64,000 bases of DNA. Source: Galbibacter sp035306585 (GTDB lineage: Bacteria; Bacteroidota; Bacteroidia; Flavobacteriales; Flavobacteriaceae). Of this stretch, positions 51,872 to 61,454 are shown one piece after another. The position numbers and the translations under genes are program-made. The notes under the pieces were generated by a model. The model worked only from the letters and a program-made list of their open reading frames with translations. It did no database searches and had not been told where the DNA came from. Location: contig NZ_DATGNU010000051.1 in the NCBI RefSeq assembly GCF_035306585.1, positions 1 to 64,000 on the forward strand, read 5' to 3'. The number at the start of each line of letters is the position of its first letter. Positions within the stretch are counted from its first letter, which is position 1.

Positions 51872-52619
51872 CCAACCAAAACTGACCTTAATAGGGGCAG
51901 GTCCGGGCGATCCGGATTTGCTTACTGTTAAGGGTATGAAAACTTTACAGACCGCTGATGTAGTCTTATATGACGCACTGGTGAATCCAAAGCTTTTGGA
52001 GTACGCCCCTCAAGCCGAGTGTATCTTTGTTGGTAAACGAAAGGGTTGCTATGCCTATCAACAGGATCAAATTAATGAGCTTATTGTAAGTCGCGCCAAG
52101 TCCCATGGACATGTGGTACGGCTAAAAGGCGGCGATCCATTTGTATTTGGAAGAGGATCCGAGGAATTAGAATTTGCCTTATCAAAAGGGATAGTTACAG
52201 AATTTATTCCTGGTATATCCTCGGCACTAGCCGTACCAGCCTCGCAAAATATTCCTCTTACCCAAAGAGGAATATCAGAGAGTTTTTGGGTCATCACCGG
52301 TACCACCAAAGAGCATAAACTCTCAAAAGATGTGGCTATGGCAGCAAAGTCTAACGCCACAGTTATCATACTGATGGGGATGAGCAAATTGGGCGAAATT
52401 GTAAGCTTATTTAAAAATCAGCAAAAGGATCAAATGCCTGTGGCGATCATTCAAAATGGTACCACGACCTACGAACAAATTGGAATTGGAACAGTAGCGA
52501 CCATCGAAAACGTGGTAAGCGAAAAAGGCTTGAGTAATCCTGCTATTATTGTGATCGGTGAGGTGGTAAGAGAGCGAGAAATATTATTGAAAGTAAAACA
52601 AAAGGTTGAGGCGGTTTAA
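51858..52619 (+). CDS. cobA: Uroporphyrinogen-III C-methyltransferase
   Basis: 253 residues, SAM-dependent, methylating uroporphyrinogen III at C-2 and C-7 to give precorrin-2, the siroheme precursor. GAGPGDPDLLTVKG, YDALVNPKLLEY, RLKGGDPFVFGRG and PGISSALAVPASQNIPLTQRG are the diagnostic motifs. Stand-alone form (no CysG N-terminal domain, which is encoded next). Start overlaps the reductase gene by 14 bases. Confidence 0.95.
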   Translation: MQTNNQPKLTLIGAGPGDPDLLTVKGMKTLQTADVVLYDALVNPKLLEYAPQAECIFVGKRKGCYAYQQDQINELIVSRAKSHGHVVRLKGGDPFVFGRGSEELEFALSKGIVTEFIPGISSALAVPASQNIPLTQRGISESFWVITGTTKEHKLSKDVAMAAKSNATVIILMGMSKLGEIVSLFKNQQKDQMPVAIIQNGTTTYEQIGIGTVATIENVVSEKGLSNPAIIVIGEVVREREILLKVKQKVEAV

Positions 52620-52637
52620 CAGACCGGTGAAGTAGAA

Positions 52638-53225
52638 ATGGAGGAGCGCAACGAATTATATCCGGTATTTTTAAAGGTACACAACTTGGAAACCCTGATA
52701 GTAGGGGGTGGAAAAGTTGCATTGGAAAAGCTAGGCTTCCTCTTGAAATCCAGTCCAAATGCCAAGGTGCGTCTTGTAGCTCCTTCATTTGACACTCAGG
52801 TCATCGAGATGGCATCGCAGAAGAATTTGAAATTAATACACGATACCTACCACTCAAAGTATCTCAGCGGAGCGCATATTGTTATTGCCACCACGGATGA
52901 TCCAGAGGTCAACATACAGATTTATAAAGATTGTAGAGAAAAAAATATTTTGATCAATGTTGCAGATAATCCGCCTTATTGTGATTTTTATATGGGCGGG
53001 ATTGTGACCAAAGGAAATGTGAAAATCGGAATTTCTACTAACGGAAAATCACCGACAACCGCAAAAAGACTTCGACAATTCTTCGAAGAGGTTATCCCAG
53101 ATAATATCGATGAATTAGTCAAGAATTTAAATAGCTATAGAAAAACCATCAAAGGAGATTTTGGGGAAAAAGTTGAGAAACTAAATGAGTTTACCAAAAG
53201 TTTAGTTTCTAAATCAGAAAAGTGA
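52638..53225 (+). CDS. Precorrin-2 dehydrogenase / sirohydrochlorin ferrochelatase (CysG N-terminal type)
   Basis: 195 residues. VGGGKVALEKLGFLL binds NAD, NVADNPPYCDFYMGGIV and ISTNGKSPTTAKRLRQ follow as in Met8p/CysG-N. It oxidises precorrin-2 and inserts iron, finishing siroheme for the reductase upstream. It lies 18 bases after cobA. Confidence 0.93.
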   Translation: MEERNELYPVFLKVHNLETLIVGGGKVALEKLGFLLKSSPNAKVRLVAPSFDTQVIEMASQKNLKLIHDTYHSKYLSGAHIVIATTDDPEVNIQIYKDCREKNILINVADNPPYCDFYMGGIVTKGNVKIGISTNGKSPTTAKRLRQFFEEVIPDNIDELVKNLNSYRKTIKGDFGEKVEKLNEFTKSLVSKSEK

Positions 53226-53275
53226 AAAAGAAAAAACAATGTTAGGCTTAGAAAAGCACTAAAACACACCTGGTT

Positions 53276-54331
53276 ATGATTAAAACAGACATATTAATTA
53301 TCGGAGCTGGACCTACGGGACTCTTTACGGTCTTTGAGGCAGGATTGTTGAAGCTCAAGTGTCATTTAATTGATGCTCTACCACAACCTGGGGGACAGTG
53401 TTCGGAGATTTATCCTAAAAAACCCATTTACGATATTCCAGCATATCCAGAGATTCTCGCTGGAGATTTGGTGAAGAATTTGCTGGAGCAGATTCAGTCA
53501 TTTAATGCGGGTTATACCCTGGGTGAGCGCGCAGAGACCTTGGATAAATTGGAAGATGGGACTTTTATTGTGACCACCAATAAAGGGACCAAGCACCATG
53601 CTCCCGTAGTGGTGATCGCTGGTGGCCTAGGAAGTTTTGAACCTAGAAAACCACAACTGGGAAACATCGACAAATTTGAAGACAAAGGGATTTCTTATAT
53701 GATAAAAGATCCGCAGGTATTCAGAGATAAAAAAGTACTCATCGCTGGAGGGGGAGATTCTGCCTTAGATTGGTCTATATTTTTGGCGGATGTGGCCTCA
53801 GAGGTTTATCTAGTACACCGCAGAAATGAATTTAGAGGTGCCCTGGATTCTGTAGAAAAAGTAGCAGAACTATCTAAGAAAGGGAAGATCGAACTCATTA
53901 CCGAAGCGGAGGTGACCCAATTACACGGTGATCAGCACTTAGAAGCCCTGACTGTAAAACATCTTAAAAATGGGGAGTCTTATATTGAGGTGGATCATTT
54001 TATTCCGCTCTTTGGATTATCGCCAAAGCTTGGGCCATTAGGCGATTGGGGCTTGGAGATTGAAAAAAATGCCATTAAGGTTGATAATTCCTATGATTAT
54101 CAAACCAATATACCAGGGGTGTATGCTATTGGAGATGTGAACACCTACCCTGGAAAATTAAAATTAATTCTCTCTGGATTTCATGAGGCTGCAGTGATGT
54201 GTCAGAGTGCTTATCAGCGAATTTTCCCTGATAAGAAATACATCATGAAATACACCACTGTAGGTGGGGTAGAAGGGTTTGATGGAACCAAAAAAGAAGC
54301 CAAAAAGGAAGTGGTTAAAAGTATCGTTTAA
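53276..54331 (+). CDS. NAD(P)/FAD-dependent reductase, probably ferredoxin-NADP reductase
   Basis: 351 residues of the thioredoxin-reductase-like ferredoxin/flavodoxin:NADP reductase group. FAD site GAGPTGLFTVFEAGLL, YPKKPIYDIPAYP, NADPH site AGGGDSALDWSIF and the closing GVYAIGDVNTYPGKLKLILSG are seen. There is no CxxC redox pair, ruling out thioredoxin reductase. As the last gene of the sulfite reductase operon it likely reduces the ferredoxin that feeds the reductase. Confidence 0.9.
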   Translation: MIKTDILIIGAGPTGLFTVFEAGLLKLKCHLIDALPQPGGQCSEIYPKKPIYDIPAYPEILAGDLVKNLLEQIQSFNAGYTLGERAETLDKLEDGTFIVTTNKGTKHHAPVVVIAGGLGSFEPRKPQLGNIDKFEDKGISYMIKDPQVFRDKKVLIAGGGDSALDWSIFLADVASEVYLVHRRNEFRGALDSVEKVAELSKKGKIELITEAEVTQLHGDQHLEALTVKHLKNGESYIEVDHFIPLFGLSPKLGPLGDWGLEIEKNAIKVDNSYDYQTNIPGVYAIGDVNTYPGKLKLILSGFHEAAVMCQSAYQRIFPDKKYIMKYTTVGGVEGFDGTKKEAKKEVVKSIV

Positions 54332-54355
54332 CCCACCCGATATAGTAATAAATTC

Positions 54356-54394
54356 ATAGGGTATATTAAGGTTGTTTTACTTAATATACCCTAT
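54356..54394 (+). terminator. Terminator of the sulfite reductase operon
   Basis: Perfect 15-bp stem (54356-54370 with 54380-54394) around a 9-base loop, then AAGTTTT. Confidence 0.85.
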
Positions 54395-54440
54395 AAGTTT
54401 TATAGTGGTTAAAGCGCAGTGGTTTTAAATCAGGCTCAGC

Positions 54441-54471
54441 TTGTTTACCACTAAAATCTACGTTATATTTG
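54441..54471 (+). promoter_or_regulatory. Promoter of the metH-metF operon
   Basis: TTG at 54441-54443, a 20-base spacer and TATATTTG at 54464-54471. Start near 54478, just before the SAM-I aptamer. Confidence 0.7.
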
Positions 54472-54501
54472 CAGCTTATAAGTTCCTTAATTGTACTGTG
54501 T

Positions 54502-54614
54502 GTTATCAAGAAAGGTGAAGGGATAGACCCGTAGAAGCCTTAGCAACCCTTTTATTTTCGATGGAAAATTAGAGAAGGTGCTACGTTCTACCACATGTAT
54601 AGTGGAAAGATAAC
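54502..54614 (+). promoter_or_regulatory. SAM-I (S-box) riboswitch upstream of metH
   Basis: P1 GTTATC (54502-54507) with GATAAC (54609-54614), core ATCAAGAAAGGTGAAGGGAT, TTAGCAACCC and GAAGGTGCTACGTTC. Downstream, GGAAAG (54604-54609) can pair with CTTTTC (54622-54627), followed by eight T (54628-54635). This is a possible weak terminator that shares one base with P1. Confidence 0.95.
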
Positions 54615-54726
54615 TAAAAGACTTTTCTTTTTTTTCTTGATACTTACCGCATAATACACACGACCTTTTTTAAATAAAAATAAAAGGGACACGTAAATAT
54701 ATCGAATAATTATTAACAGAAATGAT

Positions 54727-55740
54727 ATGAAAAAGGATATTGAAAAGGCGTTAGAAAAACGAATCTTGGTATTAGATGGCGCAATGGGAACCATGCTGCA
54801 GCGTTACAAATTTACCGAGGAAGATTTTCGTGGCGAGCGATTTAAAACCTTTGAATATCCACTTCAAGGAAATAACGACCTTCTATCGATTACCCAACCC
54901 CAGGCTATTGCTGAGATACACGCCAAGTATTTTGAGGCGGGTGCTGATATTGTTGAAACCAACACCTTCTCTAGTACTCGTATTGGAATGGCCGATTACC
55001 ACATGGAGGATTTGGTGTATGAACTGAATTTCGAATCTGCAAAAATTGCAAGAAAGGTAGCAGATGAGTTCACTGCAAAGCAGCCGGACAAACCTCGTTT
55101 TGTCGCTGGTGCAATGGGTCCTACGAATCGTACGGCAAGTATGTCACCTGATGTCAATGATCCAGGCTTTCGAGCAATATCCTTTGATGAACTGCGCTTG
55201 GCTTATACCGAGCAAATCGAAGGCTTGATTGATGGAGGAGTAGATCTGTTACTAGTTGAAACCATCTTTGACACCCTAAATGCCAAGGCAGCATTGTTTG
55301 CCATAGAAGAGGTTAAAGACGCTCGCGGTATAGACGTCCCTATTATGGTTAGTGGAACAATTACCGATGCCTCTGGGAGAACACTTTCAGGTCAGACAGC
55401 GGAAGCTTTTTTAATTAGCATTTCCCATATACCCTTACTGAGTGTAGGGTTTAATTGTGCTCTTGGAGCAGATCAATTACTTCCTTATGTTAAGCGATTA
55501 TCCGATCAATCACCATTTTATATCTCAGCTTATCCGAATGCTGGGCTACCGAATCACTTTGGGGAGTACGACCAAACTGCAGAAGAAATGCAAAGCTTGG
55601 TTCGAAAATACCTCGAAGAGCGCGTGGTAAATATTATAGGTGGTTGTTGTGGAACGACCCCAGAACATATTGGCTTAATTGCTGAATTCGCTGCGGAGTT
55701 CAGCCCTAGAAAGCTACCCAATACAAGTCTGGCGAATTAA
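54727..55740 (+). CDS. Homocysteine S-methyltransferase domain protein (MetH N-terminal part)
   Basis: 337 residues equal to the first domain of cobalamin-dependent methionine synthase. ILVLDGAMGTMLQRY at the start, VGFNCALGA and GGCCGTTPEH hold the three zinc cysteines that bind homocysteine. The rest of MetH is a separate gene 42 bases downstream. The two products presumably work together. Confidence 0.93.
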   Translation: MKKDIEKALEKRILVLDGAMGTMLQRYKFTEEDFRGERFKTFEYPLQGNNDLLSITQPQAIAEIHAKYFEAGADIVETNTFSSTRIGMADYHMEDLVYELNFESAKIARKVADEFTAKQPDKPRFVAGAMGPTNRTASMSPDVNDPGFRAISFDELRLAYTEQIEGLIDGGVDLLLVETIFDTLNAKAALFAIEEVKDARGIDVPIMVSGTITDASGRTLSGQTAEAFLISISHIPLLSVGFNCALGADQLLPYVKRLSDQSPFYISAYPNAGLPNHFGEYDQTAEEMQSLVRKYLEERVVNIIGGCCGTTPEHIGLIAEFAAEFSPRKLPNTSLAN

Positions 55741-55782
55741 AAAGTTATCCCCTAGCATTATTGATCTTTGAAGTAGAAAAAA

Positions 55783-58485
55783 ATGATTGACCAACAAAAT
55801 ATAGAAGAGCGAAGTAAACGATTGCCTTTGGCATTATCTGGATTAGAGCCATTAATTATTGATGAAAATACAAATTTTGTAAATGTTGGAGAGCGAACCA
55901 ATGTAACAGGATCTCGAAAATTTCTTCGTCTGATTAAGGAAGAGAATTACGACCAGGCTTTGGAAGTTGCCAGGGCACAAGTAGAAGGAGGCGCCCAAAT
56001 TATCGATGTCAACATGGATGAAGGGATGCTTGATGGCAAGTACGCCATGGTGAAATTTTTAAATTTAATTGCCGCGGAGCCTGATATTGCAAGAGTTCCT
56101 ATAATGATTGATAGCTCCAAATGGGAGATTATTGAGGCGGGATTAAAGGTTGTTCAGGGTAAAGGAATTGTAAATTCAATAAGTTTAAAAGAAGGAGAGG
56201 CTGAATTTATACATCATGCCCAACTCATTAAACGCTACGGGGCAGCAGTCATCGTGATGGCATTTGATGAGGAAGGACAGGCTGATAATTATCAACGAAG
56301 AATCGATATATGTAAACGCTCCTATGACATCCTTGTAAATAAGGTAGGATTCCCGCCACAAGATATTATATTTGACCCTAATATTTTTCCAGTGGGGACA
56401 GGTATGGAGGAACACCGTCAAAATGCGGTTGATTTTTTCCGTGCTACAAAATGGATAAGGGAGCACTTACCTCATGCACAAATCAGTGGAGGTGTTAGTA
56501 ATGTCTCCTTCTCCTTCCGTGGGAACAACACGGTACGTGAGGCAATGAACGCTGCGTTTTTATACCATGGAATTAAAAATGGTATGACCATGGGTATTGT
56601 CAATCCAGAAATGCTGGAGGTGTATGATCAAATTGATAAAGAGCTTTTAGAGTATATTGAGGATGTGCTTTTAGATCGCCGGGACGATGCAACCGAACGC
56701 CTATTGGATTATGCCGAGACTGTCCAAGGAAATACCAAAGGGAGCGAGAAACAACAACTCCAGTGGAGAAGTGGTAGTCTTCAAGATCGAATCACTCACG
56801 CACTGGTTAAAGGAATCCTAGAATTCATTGAGGAAGATGTAGAGGAAGCCCGTCAATTAGCAGACAAGCCTATTGAAGTTATTGAGGTCAATCTGATGAA
56901 GGGAATGAATGTGGTAGGTGATTTATTCGGTAGTGGAAAGATGTTTTTACCCCAGGTGGTGAAATCGGCTCGAGTGATGAAAAAGGCTGTTGCTTATTTA
57001 CTTCCTTTTATCGAGGCTACCAAGGAGGAAAACTCCAGTTCTGCAGGTAGAATTGTCATGGCTACCGTAAAGGGAGATGTACACGATATTGGTAAAAACA
57101 TTGTAGGAGTAGTATTGGCATGTAATAATTTTGAGATCATAGACCTTGGTGTGATGGTTCCGCCCGAGAAAATTATTCAAACTGCGTTAGATGAAAAAGC
57201 GGATCTAATAGGACTGAGTGGATTAATTACTCCTTCTTTGGATGAGATGGTATACCTGGCCAAGGAATTAGAAAAACTCAATCTAAGCATCCCCGTGATG
57301 ATCGGTGGTGCAACTACCTCTAGAGCGCATACAGCCGTGAAGATTGCTCCAGTGTACTCCAAGACAGTTGTCCATGTGAGTGATGCTTCAAGATCTGTAA
57401 GTGTGGCTAGTAATCTATTAAATCCAAAGATAAATCAGCAGTATAAAGCTGACTTAAAAGAGGAATATGACACAGTAAGAGCAGGGTTTTTGAAACGAAC
57501 TCGTATAAAGAATTATTTAACCCTCGAGCAGGCCAGAGCAAATAAGATGCAACTTGATTGGCAGGCGTATGCTGTACCTAAACCCAATTTTATTGGGGTG
57601 AAAGAAATTCAACTCGATTTAAAAGAATTATTGCCTTATATTGATTGGACGCCATTTTTTAGATCCTGGGAGCTACACGGGAAATACCCTAAGATCCTAA
57701 CGGATGAACTCGTGGGTGAGGCGGCTACAAAACTCTTTGATGAAGCAACTCAAATGCTCAATCAGCTCATTGAAGAGAAATGGCTTACCGCCAAGGGGGT
57801 ATTAGGGATTTTCCCTGCAAATCAGGTCAATGACGATGATATTCAAATTTATTCAGAGAATGGAGAGGAGCTTGAAAAATTCTTGACCCTGCGTCAACAA
57901 TCACAAAAAACAAAAGGGGCACCAAATATTGCACTCGCCGATTTTATTGCTCCTAAAGAAAGTGGACGACAGGATTATATGGGCGCTTTTTGCGTTTCTA
58001 CTGGATTTGGTGTAGATGAGATCGCTGATAAATTTGTCAAAAATTTAGATGACTATAATTCCATTATGATCAAAGCCTTAGCGGATCGATTAGCCGAAGC
58101 TTTTGCGGAATATCTCCACAAAAAAGTGCGTACTGAGATATGGGGCTACGATCAAGGCGAACAACTCACCAATGAAGAATTGATTAAAGAATCTTATAAA
58201 GGAATTCGACCTGCACCAGGGTATCCAGCATGTCCAGATCACCTTGAGAAACGAACCATTTGGAGTTTGTTAAAGGTCCAAGAGCGAATAGGAGTAAAAC
58301 TCACCGATAGCTTGGCCATGTGGCCAGCATCTTCTGTATCTGGATATTATTTTGCTCATCCTAAAAGCCGATATTTTGGTTTGGGTAAAATAAAAGAGGA
58401 TCAAGTGGCTGATTATGCAAAACGTAGAGGAATCCCTACGGAGGAGGCTGCCAAATGGTTGAGTCCAAATATCGCGGATTCTTAA
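55783..58485 (+). CDS. metH: Methionine synthase, folate, cobalamin and activation domains
   Basis: 900 residues. The pterin-binding domain starts at about residue 30 (NVGERTNVTGSRKF, QIIDVNMDEGMLDG). The B12 cap helices follow near 330, then the cobalamin domain with the base-off ligand motif VKGDVHDIGKNIV (DxHxxG). The SAM-binding activation domain ends the protein (GIRPAPGYPACPDH, SGYYFAHP). Transfers methyl from methyl-tetrahydrofolate to cob(I)alamin and needs the separate homocysteine subunit upstream. Confidence 0.96.
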   Translation: MIDQQNIEERSKRLPLALSGLEPLIIDENTNFVNVGERTNVTGSRKFLRLIKEENYDQALEVARAQVEGGAQIIDVNMDEGMLDGKYAMVKFLNLIAAEPDIARVPIMIDSSKWEIIEAGLKVVQGKGIVNSISLKEGEAEFIHHAQLIKRYGAAVIVMAFDEEGQADNYQRRIDICKRSYDILVNKVGFPPQDIIFDPNIFPVGTGMEEHRQNAVDFFRATKWIREHLPHAQISGGVSNVSFSFRGNNTVREAMNAAFLYHGIKNGMTMGIVNPEMLEVYDQIDKELLEYIEDVLLDRRDDATERLLDYAETVQGNTKGSEKQQLQWRSGSLQDRITHALVKGILEFIEEDVEEARQLADKPIEVIEVNLMKGMNVVGDLFGSGKMFLPQVVKSARVMKKAVAYLLPFIEATKEENSSSAGRIVMATVKGDVHDIGKNIVGVVLACNNFEIIDLGVMVPPEKIIQTALDEKADLIGLSGLITPSLDEMVYLAKELEKLNLSIPVMIGGATTSRAHTAVKIAPVYSKTVVHVSDASRSVSVASNLLNPKINQQYKADLKEEYDTVRAGFLKRTRIKNYLTLEQARANKMQLDWQAYAVPKPNFIGVKEIQLDLKELLPYIDWTPFFRSWELHGKYPKILTDELVGEAATKLFDEATQMLNQLIEEKWLTAKGVLGIFPANQVNDDDIQIYSENGEELEKFLTLRQQSQKTKGAPNIALADFIAPKESGRQDYMGAFCVSTGFGVDEIADKFVKNLDDYNSIMIKALADRLAEAFAEYLHKKVRTEIWGYDQGEQLTNEELIKESYKGIRPAPGYPACPDHLEKRTIWSLLKVQERIGVKLTDSLAMWPASSVSGYYFAHPKSRYFGLGKIKEDQVADYAKRRGIPTEEAAKWLSPNIADS

Positions 58486-58528
58486 AATTCCTTTTCTTGT
58501 CCAATTAGCAAAATCAACAAAAAGTCGC

Positions 58529-59482
58529 ATGAAAATAACAGAACATATTGAAGCTGCTCAAAATAAAACCTTATTCTCATTTGAAATTGTTCCACCACAA
58601 AAGGGTAAGAATATTCAAGAACTCTACGATAACATAGATCCATTGATGGAGTTTAATCCACCATTTATTGATGTTACTACCTCACGGGAGGAATTTGTTT
58701 ATCTTGAAAAGGATGGATTATTTGATCGTAAGATAACCAGAAGTAGACCTGGAACTGTTGGTATCTGTGCGGCAATTAAGCACAAATACAAAGTAGATAC
58801 TGTTCCACATGTCTTATGTGGAGGATTTACAAAGGAAGAAACGGAGTATATGCTGGTGGATTGTCAATATCTTGGTATCCAAAACGTGATGGCTCTTCGT
58901 GGTGATGCCATGAAGCACCAACGGTATTTTGAAGCTACCCCGGGCGGTCACAGCTATGCTTATGAATTGGTGGAGCAAATTAGAAATATGTGTCAAGGGA
59001 AATACCTGCATGAAACCCTAGAGAACTACAATAATAATGAATTTTGCATTGGCGTTGCTGGTTATCCTGAAAAGCATCTGGAGGCACCTTCTTTAGAGTT
59101 TGATCTTAAAAAACTTAAACAAAAAATTGACGCGGGAGCCGATTATATTGTTACTCAGATGTTTTTCGACAACAGCAAGTATTTTGAATTTGTTGAAAAA
59201 GCACGTGAGGCAGGTATCACCGTTCCAATAATTCCAGGGATTAAGCCAATAGCTGTTAAAAAGCACCTACAATTACTGCCGCAAGTATTTAAAATTGATC
59301 TGCCAGAAGACCTAATTTCGGCGGTGGATAAGTGTAAAAACAATAAAGAAGTACGGCAAGTGGGAGTAGAATGGTGTATCGCTCAGTCCAAAGAACTAAA
59401 AGATGCCGGTGTGCCCGTATTGCATTATTATTCGATGGGTAAATCCGATAACATTAAAAGTATTGCGCAAGCCCTATTTTAA
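58529..59482 (+). CDS. metF: Methylenetetrahydrofolate reductase
   Basis: 317 residues, an FAD TIM-barrel enzyme making 5-methyl-tetrahydrofolate for MetH. FSFEIVPPQKGKN, PHVLCGGFTKEETEYML, NVMALRGD and DYIVTQMFFDN are the family marks. It is 43 bases after metH and probably in the same SAM-regulated operon. Confidence 0.95.
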   Translation: MKITEHIEAAQNKTLFSFEIVPPQKGKNIQELYDNIDPLMEFNPPFIDVTTSREEFVYLEKDGLFDRKITRSRPGTVGICAAIKHKYKVDTVPHVLCGGFTKEETEYMLVDCQYLGIQNVMALRGDAMKHQRYFEATPGGHSYAYELVEQIRNMCQGKYLHETLENYNNNEFCIGVAGYPEKHLEAPSLEFDLKKLKQKIDAGADYIVTQMFFDNSKYFEFVEKAREAGITVPIIPGIKPIAVKKHLQLLPQVFKIDLPEDLISAVDKCKNNKEVRQVGVEWCIAQSKELKDAGVPVLHYYSMGKSDNIKSIAQALF

Positions 59483-59517
59483 TTAATAAGGTTATTTTAG
59501 CATTTGAAAATTAAACG

Positions 59518-60624
59518 ATGCGAAACCTAATTATAGTATTGATGTCGATCTATTGTATCGGGTTAAGAGCTCAACAAAAGGACAAAGTGCATACTTCTTA
59601 CATTGACCTGAGCTACTTTTACGGAAATATAAGTAAGCACAACGATGACATTCTGCACTTGGTTACGGATCATCCAGAGGGTTATATACTTAGCTGGAGT
59701 AGAAAAACCTATGGGCATAAAGAGTGGGAGCAACGCTACAATTATCCTGATTACGGTGCCTCTCTGATTTATCATAATTTCAAGAATCCCTATATGGGAA
59801 GTAATACGGCTCTTTATGGGCATTATAACTTTTATTTCTTCAATAGAAGCCTCATGTTCCGAGTGGGGCAAGGGGTTGCCTTTGCAGAAAAGCCGTATGA
59901 CAAAGAGGATAATTATCGCAATGTTGCCTTTGGATCAACTGTTCTAAGCAGTACTTACCTGATGTTAAACTATAAAAAGGAGCGCATATTCGATAGATTT
60001 GGATTCCAGGCAGGAGTAACACTCATTCATTATTCCAACGGAAATACCAAAGCTCCAAATACGAGTATAAATACGGTTAACTTTAATATCGGCCTTAATT
60101 ATAACCTGGAGCAAGCCCAGCCAGAGTACATCGAAACTGCAGGGATTAACAGTGCTTATACGGAGCCTGTACGTTTTAATTTTGTCTTTAGAACAGGAGT
60201 CAACGAAAGTGATGTGATCGATAGCGGGCAGTTTCCCTTTTACGTCTTTTCGGCATATGCCGATAAAAGACTCTCTAAAAAGAGTGCTATTCAGCTAGGA
60301 ACGGATGTTTTCTATTCTAATTTTTTAAAGGAATACATACGCTATAGTAGCATCGCCTATCCCGAGCGGGGAATTGACGGTACGGAAGATTTTAAAAGAG
60401 CAGGTGTGTTTATAGGACATGAACTTTTTGTGAACAGACTCTCTGTGGTTGCTCAAGCTGGTTATTATATTTATTATCCAGTAGATTATGAAGGAGAAGT
60501 GTATTTAAGAGGAGGGCTAAAAGCGTATCTTACTAAAGATAAAAAGTTCTTCGCCGCAATTACGGTAAAGGCGCATGCCGCACAAGCAGAAGGGGTTGAA
60601 ATAGGAATTGGTTACAGACTTTAA
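59518..60624 (+). CDS. Lipid A 3-O-deacylase-like protein (PagL/acyloxyacyl hydrolase family)
   Basis: 368 residues with a signal peptide ending near LRAQ (residue 19). An outer-membrane beta-barrel is predicted from the alternating aromatic strands. The PagL catalytic HxSN motif is seen as HYSNGNTKAPN near residue 170. The C-terminal half adds barrel strands beyond the short PagL of Pseudomonas. It likely removes an acyl chain from lipid A. Confidence 0.85.
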   Translation: MRNLIIVLMSIYCIGLRAQQKDKVHTSYIDLSYFYGNISKHNDDILHLVTDHPEGYILSWSRKTYGHKEWEQRYNYPDYGASLIYHNFKNPYMGSNTALYGHYNFYFFNRSLMFRVGQGVAFAEKPYDKEDNYRNVAFGSTVLSSTYLMLNYKKERIFDRFGFQAGVTLIHYSNGNTKAPNTSINTVNFNIGLNYNLEQAQPEYIETAGINSAYTEPVRFNFVFRTGVNESDVIDSGQFPFYVFSAYADKRLSKKSAIQLGTDVFYSNFLKEYIRYSSIAYPERGIDGTEDFKRAGVFIGHELFVNRLSVVAQAGYYIYYPVDYEGEVYLRGGLKAYLTKDKKFFAAITVKAHAAQAEGVEIGIGYRL

Positions 60625-60625
60625 A

Positions 60626-61417
60626 ATGGGATACTTAAAGATGATTTTAAGCATAAAACACCTGCATATCTTACCTCATTTGATGGCATTTTACGTTCTT
60701 CTGGTATCTATAGGTTGTGATAGTGAGAATGCCAATGATTGTATACAATCTGCTGGAAGGATTATTGAGCAGCAGGTGGAGGTGGCCTCTTTTGATCGAA
60801 TCTTGGTAGAGCGGAATCTTCATTTAGTTTTCATTCAAGAACAACAACAGAAGGTCATAATTAAAACCGGTGAGAATTTATTGCCCGATATTAAGCTTCA
60901 GGTTGTAGATGGACAATTGCAATTAAGAAATGAAAATGAATGTAACTTTTTTAGGGACTATGGACTGACGACTATCTATGTATCTAGTCCCGATATTGTT
61001 GAAATTCGAAGTGCTACACAAGGAGATGTACGATCCTTGGGGAGGATCACAGTCGATAAATTAAGGGTGTACTCGGAGAATTACAGAAACAACGAATACT
61101 TGACCAGCGGAGAATTTTATTTAGATCTGCAAGTGAATGAATTCCAATTGGTATTTAACGGAGTATCCAATATGCATATTCAAGGGCAGGCAAAACAATT
61201 AAATATAACGATGGCCTCTGGAAATGGACGATTTGAAGGACGCGATTTCGAGGTTGAAAATGCGCAAATCTATCATCGAAGTTCCAATGATGTGATAGTA
61301 AATGTCACAGGACACTTAAAGGCTGACCTATATGGGACTGGAGATCTTATAGCCGTAAGGCCACCTGCAACTCAACAGGTAAAGGAGCACTATAAAGGCC
61401 ACTATATCATCGAATAA
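60626..61417 (+). CDS. DUF2807 (head GIN domain) lipoprotein
   Basis: About 263 residues from ATG 60626, one base after the previous stop codon. The signal peptide ends with LLVSIGC, a lipobox. The mature protein is a right-handed beta-helix-like DUF2807 domain (FDRILVERNLHLVFIQ, VEIRSATQGDV, LNITMASGNG, VNVTGHLKADLYGTGDL). Function unknown; such proteins are common and surface- or periplasm-bound in Bacteroidota. Met at 60641 is an alternative start. Confidence 0.83.
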   Translation: MGYLKMILSIKHLHILPHLMAFYVLLVSIGCDSENANDCIQSAGRIIEQQVEVASFDRILVERNLHLVFIQEQQQKVIIKTGENLLPDIKLQVVDGQLQLRNENECNFFRDYGLTTIYVSSPDIVEIRSATQGDVRSLGRITVDKLRVYSENYRNNEYLTSGEFYLDLQVNEFQLVFNGVSNMHIQGQAKQLNITMASGNGRFEGRDFEVENAQIYHRSSNDVIVNVTGHLKADLYGTGDLIAVRPPATQQVKEHYKGHYIIE

Positions 61418-61454
61418 ACGCGAGTGAAAAAAGGTCCCGTTTTTGCAAGAAATA

